The notes beneath the pieces were generated by a model. The model searched no databases and was not told the origin of the DNA. It worked only from the letters and a program-made list of their open reading frames with translations. Positions 61,470 through 64,000 of a stretch of 64,000 nucleotides of DNA are shown in pieces (within the stretch, counting starts at the first letter, position 1; each line of letters starts with the position of its first letter). Made by a program: the position numbers and the translations under genes. Origin of the DNA: Amphiplicatus metriothermophilus (GTDB lineage Bacteria > Pseudomonadota > Alphaproteobacteria > Caulobacterales > Parvularculaceae); the NCBI RefSeq assembly GCF_900199215.1, contig NZ_FZQA01000002.1:261501-325500 (forward strand), in the 5' to 3' direction.

Positions 61470-62636
61470 ATGTTCGACGCGCAGATTTTCACGCCATCCG
61501 TACAGGGACCGATTCATGTTCATGTTCCGCCCGCCGGCGGCGCGCTGCGCCGATTCAGGCCTCCGCCGCCGCCTGTCGGAAACGCCGCCGAAATCGAGCG
61601 CGCCGCGCGCGCCCTGCGCGATGCGGAGATTTATGACGGGGATTCCTTTCTCGCGCTGACCGGCGACAAGCGCTTCGTATGGAGCGCCAGCGGCGCGAGC
61701 TTCCTGATGTTCGGTGTCTGGGGGCGCGCCTGGATCGCCATGGGCGGACCGGTGGGTCGGGCGGACGAGTTCGACGAGGTCGCCGCCCGCTTCGCAGAGG
61801 CGGCGCGCGCCGCGCGCGCCTGGCCGGCCTATTACGCCGTCGGCGCGGACGCGGCCGCCCGGCTCGCCGCCCACGGATTCGTCGCCGAAAAGGTCGGCGA
61901 GCGCGCGGTCGTCGATCTGCGCGCCTTCACCATTTCAGGCAAGGACAAAAAGGACATTCGCAACGCCCTCAACAGGGCCGACAAGGCCGGCTGCGCCTTC
62001 GAGATGCGCCCGCCCGGTCCCCTGGGCGATATGGAGCCGGCGTTGCGACGGGTGTCGGACGCCTGGCTCGCCATGAAGGCCGGAAGCGAAAAGGCCTTCT
62101 CCCTCGGCCGCTTCGATCCGGATTATCTCTCGCGCTTTTCGCTCGCCGTCGCGCGCCGCCAGGGCGAGCCCGTCGCTTTTGCGAACATCTGGATCAAGGA
62201 CGATCTCGTGACGATGGATCTCATGCGCTTCGCCGACGAAGGGCCCGGCGGCGGCATGGACTATCTGTTCACGAAGCTTCTTTTATGGGCGCAGGCCGAA
62301 GGATATGCGCGCGTGGATTTCGGCCTCGCTCCGCTCGCCGGCCTCGATCGGCAGGGACGGCCCTCGACGGTCGCGCGCCTCGGCGCCTTCATCTATTCGC
62401 GCGGCGGACGATTTTACAGCTTCGAGGGCCTGCGCGCCTACAAGGACAAGTTCAATCCCGTCTGGGAGCCCGCCTATATCGCTGCGCCCAATCGCTGGCG
62501 CGCGGGCGCGGCGGCCGTCGCGGTCGCCGCGCTGACCGGCGGCGGCGTGCGCAACCTTCTGCGCAACAGCCGCAAGGGGCTCGCCGCGCCAGGACGCCGG
62601 CGCCAGCCCTTCGCGCGCATCATCGGCAGGGCTTGA
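61470..62636 (+). CDS. Phosphatidylglycerol lysyltransferase-type (MprF C-terminal, DUF2156) domain protein
   Basis: A 388-residue protein with the aminoacyl-transferase (DUF2156) domain that in MprF moves an aminoacyl group from tRNA to phosphatidylglycerol. The family core is visible: ALTGDKRFVWSASGASFLMFG, GPVGRADEFDEVAARFAE, KDKKDIRNALNRADKAGC, and GLAPLAGL near the end. The flippase helices of full MprF are missing; only a weakly hydrophobic stretch near the C-terminus (about 348-362) could touch membrane. The ATG at 61470 has GGAGGGG three bases upstream. The substrate is inferred from the family only; similar soluble proteins have unknown acceptors. Confidence 0.8.
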   Translation: MFDAQIFTPSVQGPIHVHVPPAGGALRRFRPPPPPVGNAAEIERAARALRDAEIYDGDSFLALTGDKRFVWSASGASFLMFGVWGRAWIAMGGPVGRADEFDEVAARFAEAARAARAWPAYYAVGADAAARLAAHGFVAEKVGERAVVDLRAFTISGKDKKDIRNALNRADKAGCAFEMRPPGPLGDMEPALRRVSDAWLAMKAGSEKAFSLGRFDPDYLSRFSLAVARRQGEPVAFANIWIKDDLVTMDLMRFADEGPGGGMDYLFTKLLLWAQAEGYARVDFGLAPLAGLDRQGRPSTVARLGAFIYSRGGRFYSFEGLRAYKDKFNPVWEPAYIAAPNRWRAGAAAVAVAALTGGGVRNLLRNSRKGLAAPGRRRQPFARIIGRA

Positions 62637-62720
62637 ATTTTTTCCATCCGTTCCAAGATCAATATCGCGTTGAACGCTCGAAACGCGCGCACTGCGCGCG
62701 ATTGGGAGGCGAAGACGGCC

Positions 62721-63158
62721 ATGACCGCCAGCTATGCGACTGACGCGCGCCCGAACGATCAAGCGAGGCCGAACGCGCAGCGCGGCCGGCCGTTTCTGCC
62801 CGGCGCGGATTCGCCGGCCGAAAGCCTGCCCCTGGCGCTGATCCGGCAAAGGCCGGTCGAGCCCGGTCGCGGCGGGCGGCGCGCCATCGACGAATGGCTG
62901 CTCGAGTTCCAGCCCGGCGCGCCAAGAGAGCGCGAACCGCTGATGGGCTGGACCGGCGCAAAAGACCCCTACGGATCGATCACGTTGCGCTTTCCAAGTC
63001 TGCAAAGCGCGGTGGAATTCGCGGAATCCCGGGGCTGGCGCTATGAGGTCGTCGATCGCTTCGCGCGGCTGCAACGCCGGGACTATCGCGCGGAGCTGAT
63101 GCGACGCAGCCGGCCGCAGGCCGCGCCGCGCGAAGGCGCGCACGGCGCGGCGGTCTGA
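62721..63158 (+). CDS. NDUFS4-like ETC complex I subunit
   Basis: A 145-residue protein of the family of mitochondrial complex I accessory subunit NDUFS4. The conserved region IDEWLLEFQPGAPREREPLMGW and WTGAKDPYGSITLRFPSLQSAVEFAESRGWRYEV is at about 58-117. The ATG at 62721 has GGGAGG 11 bases upstream; a TTG at 62670 would add 17 residues. Such genes are typical of Alphaproteobacteria, often away from the main nuo operon, as here. The last 20 residues form a variable tail. Confidence 0.9.
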   Translation: MTASYATDARPNDQARPNAQRGRPFLPGADSPAESLPLALIRQRPVEPGRGGRRAIDEWLLEFQPGAPREREPLMGWTGAKDPYGSITLRFPSLQSAVEFAESRGWRYEVVDRFARLQRRDYRAELMRRSRPQAAPREGAHGAAV

Positions 63159-63166
63159 CGGCGCCG

Positions 63167-64000
63167 TTATTCCCGCGCGATTCGGCCGGGGCGGTAGTCC
63201 GCCGTCGCTTCTGCGAGCAGCGCGTCGAGCGTCATCGGCGGCGTTTTCCATTCCTCCGCCGCGAAGAGCGGCGCCTGATCGGCGTAATGAGGCGACGTTT
63301 CATCCTGGGTCGCCGAGCCGAACTGGTGGATGGTCTTCACCGACAATGCGCCTTCGGAAGACCAGTCCGCATAAAGAATATAGCTGTCCCCGCCCGCCGC
63401 CGCGAGCGTTCCTTCAAGCGGATCGCCCATGAGATAGACCGCGCGCAGGACGTCCGGCCCGCCGTTCAGGGGCAAATCGACGTCGCCGCGCCGCAGACGG
63501 TTGAGTTCGCCCCATTCGGGATCGATTCGTCCATAAGCCGATTGCAGCTCGGAGATCGTCGCGCGCAACGCGTCGATCATCGCCGCCTCGTCCGGCGTCT
63601 CCTTCGCTAGCAGATAGCCGAGCGCTCGCTCGCCCGTGCGGACGGCGAGCGCCGCGGCCCGGTCCGTGCGGCGGGTCGAGCCGGTCCAACCCTCCAGCAG
63701 CGCGCGCGCCTCCGCCAGCGCCGGGTCCTGTCTGACAGCTTCGGATTCGATCAACATGCCGACCAGGCGGCGCAGACGCGACTCTTCCGCGTAGAAATGA
63801 TCCATCTTGTAGGCGACGAACTCCTCGCCCGTAATTTCGCCGTCCGTCCCGTAAAGCGCCTGGAGACGGATTCCGCGATTGGTCGTGCGCGCGTCGATTC
63901 CGTAATGCGGGGGATAGCGCGCGGGGTCGGGATTATCGCCGGCGCCAGAGGCCTCGAACGGATTGTTGTTGCCGTTCACGACATAGCCAGAGGCGGGGTT
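63167..64000 (-). CDS. Penicillin acylase family protein (S45), C-terminal part only
   Basis: The frame stays open to the window edge; the 5' part of the gene lies beyond position 64000. The visible 277 residues start NPASGYVVNGNNNPFEASG and include RYPPHYGIDARTTNRGIRLQAL and YGRIDPEWGELNRL, blocks of the beta-chain region of the penicillin amidase/aculeacin acylase type. The N-terminal nucleophile Ser that follows autocatalytic cleavage is outside the window. Such enzymes are periplasmic and hydrolyse amides, including acyl-homoserine lactones in some cases; the substrate here is unknown. It is convergent with the NDUFS4-like gene, eight bases apart. Confidence 0.88.
   Translation of the reverse strand, partial: NPASGYVVNGNNNPFEASGAGDNPDPARYPPHYGIDARTTNRGIRLQALYGTDGEITGEEFVAYKMDHFYAEESRLRRLVGMLIESEAVRQDPALAEARALLEGWTGSTRRTDRAAALAVRTGERALGYLLAKETPDEAAMIDALRATISELQSAYGRIDPEWGELNRLRRGDVDLPLNGGPDVLRAVYLMGDPLEGTLAAAGGDSYILYADWSSEGALSVKTIHQFGSATQDETSPHYADQAPLFAAEEWKTPPMTLDALLAEATADYRPGRIARE

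Overview
This window is a very GC-rich alphaproteobacterial chromosome segment with tightly packed, mostly housekeeping genes. Many gene pairs overlap by 1 to 4 bases. An RcdA-type CtrA-degradation adaptor (1-420) and a PopA-like protein (42549-43883) point to a Caulobacter-type cell-cycle circuit. Aa3-oxidase-IV-like, split pntAA/AB/B, NDUFS4-like and SdhE genes and an Oar-type receptor also fit. I infer a member of Caulobacterales or a close relative such as Hyphomonadaceae or Parvularculaceae; the species cannot be read from the sequence. I saw no integrase, insertion sequence, prophage or CRISPR array.

Layout, 0-17 kb: rcdA, rpmE, a paraoxonase-like protein, thrC with an M16 protease, a GNAT and an EAL phosphodiesterase, YqgE, a peroxiredoxin, the rnhA/thrB/ispH operon, a lipoprotein with argS, and a large Oar-like TonB-dependent receptor closed by a strong terminator. 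17-21 kb: a riboflavin operon, ribD-ribE-ribB-ribH-folE on the minus strand. It sits behind a clear FMN riboswitch whose terminator overlaps the ribD ribosome-binding region. 21-33 kb: agmatine deiminase, exported MsrA, oligopeptidase B, a TacA-like sigma-54 response regulator, an alpha/beta hydrolase, a Phd/RelE-type toxin-antitoxin pair, the transhydrogenase operon and a methyltransferase-like lipoprotein. 33-46 kb: galU, a DUF3089 protein lacking its nucleophile serine, a DUF502 protein, recG, sdhE, mfd, the PopA-like gene and a TPR-VanY peptidase. 46-52.5 kb: tRNA-Ser(UGA), then rlpA-dac-tmk-holB-tatD-MBL in one run.

The most unusual part is 52.7-61.2 kb. A minus-strand operon encodes a GT4 glycosyltransferase fused to a predicted alpha-barrel domain, a GH130/GT108-like mannoside phosphorylase or transferase, and a ManC guanylyltransferase fused to an AGE epimerase/isomerase domain. 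Diverging from it are a small unknown protein and three consecutive Hsp20 genes. The intergenic DNA carries an exact match to the alphaproteobacterial heat-shock (RpoH) promoter consensus facing the glycan operon, and two weaker matches facing the small gene and the hsp20 array. I propose that this is a heat-shock-controlled module for making and remodelling a mannose-containing glycan alongside small chaperones. The Hsp20 genes also share stem-loops that straddle their stop codons. The window ends with an MprF-type transferase-domain protein, an NDUFS4-like complex I subunit and the C-terminal part of a penicillin-acylase-family protein.
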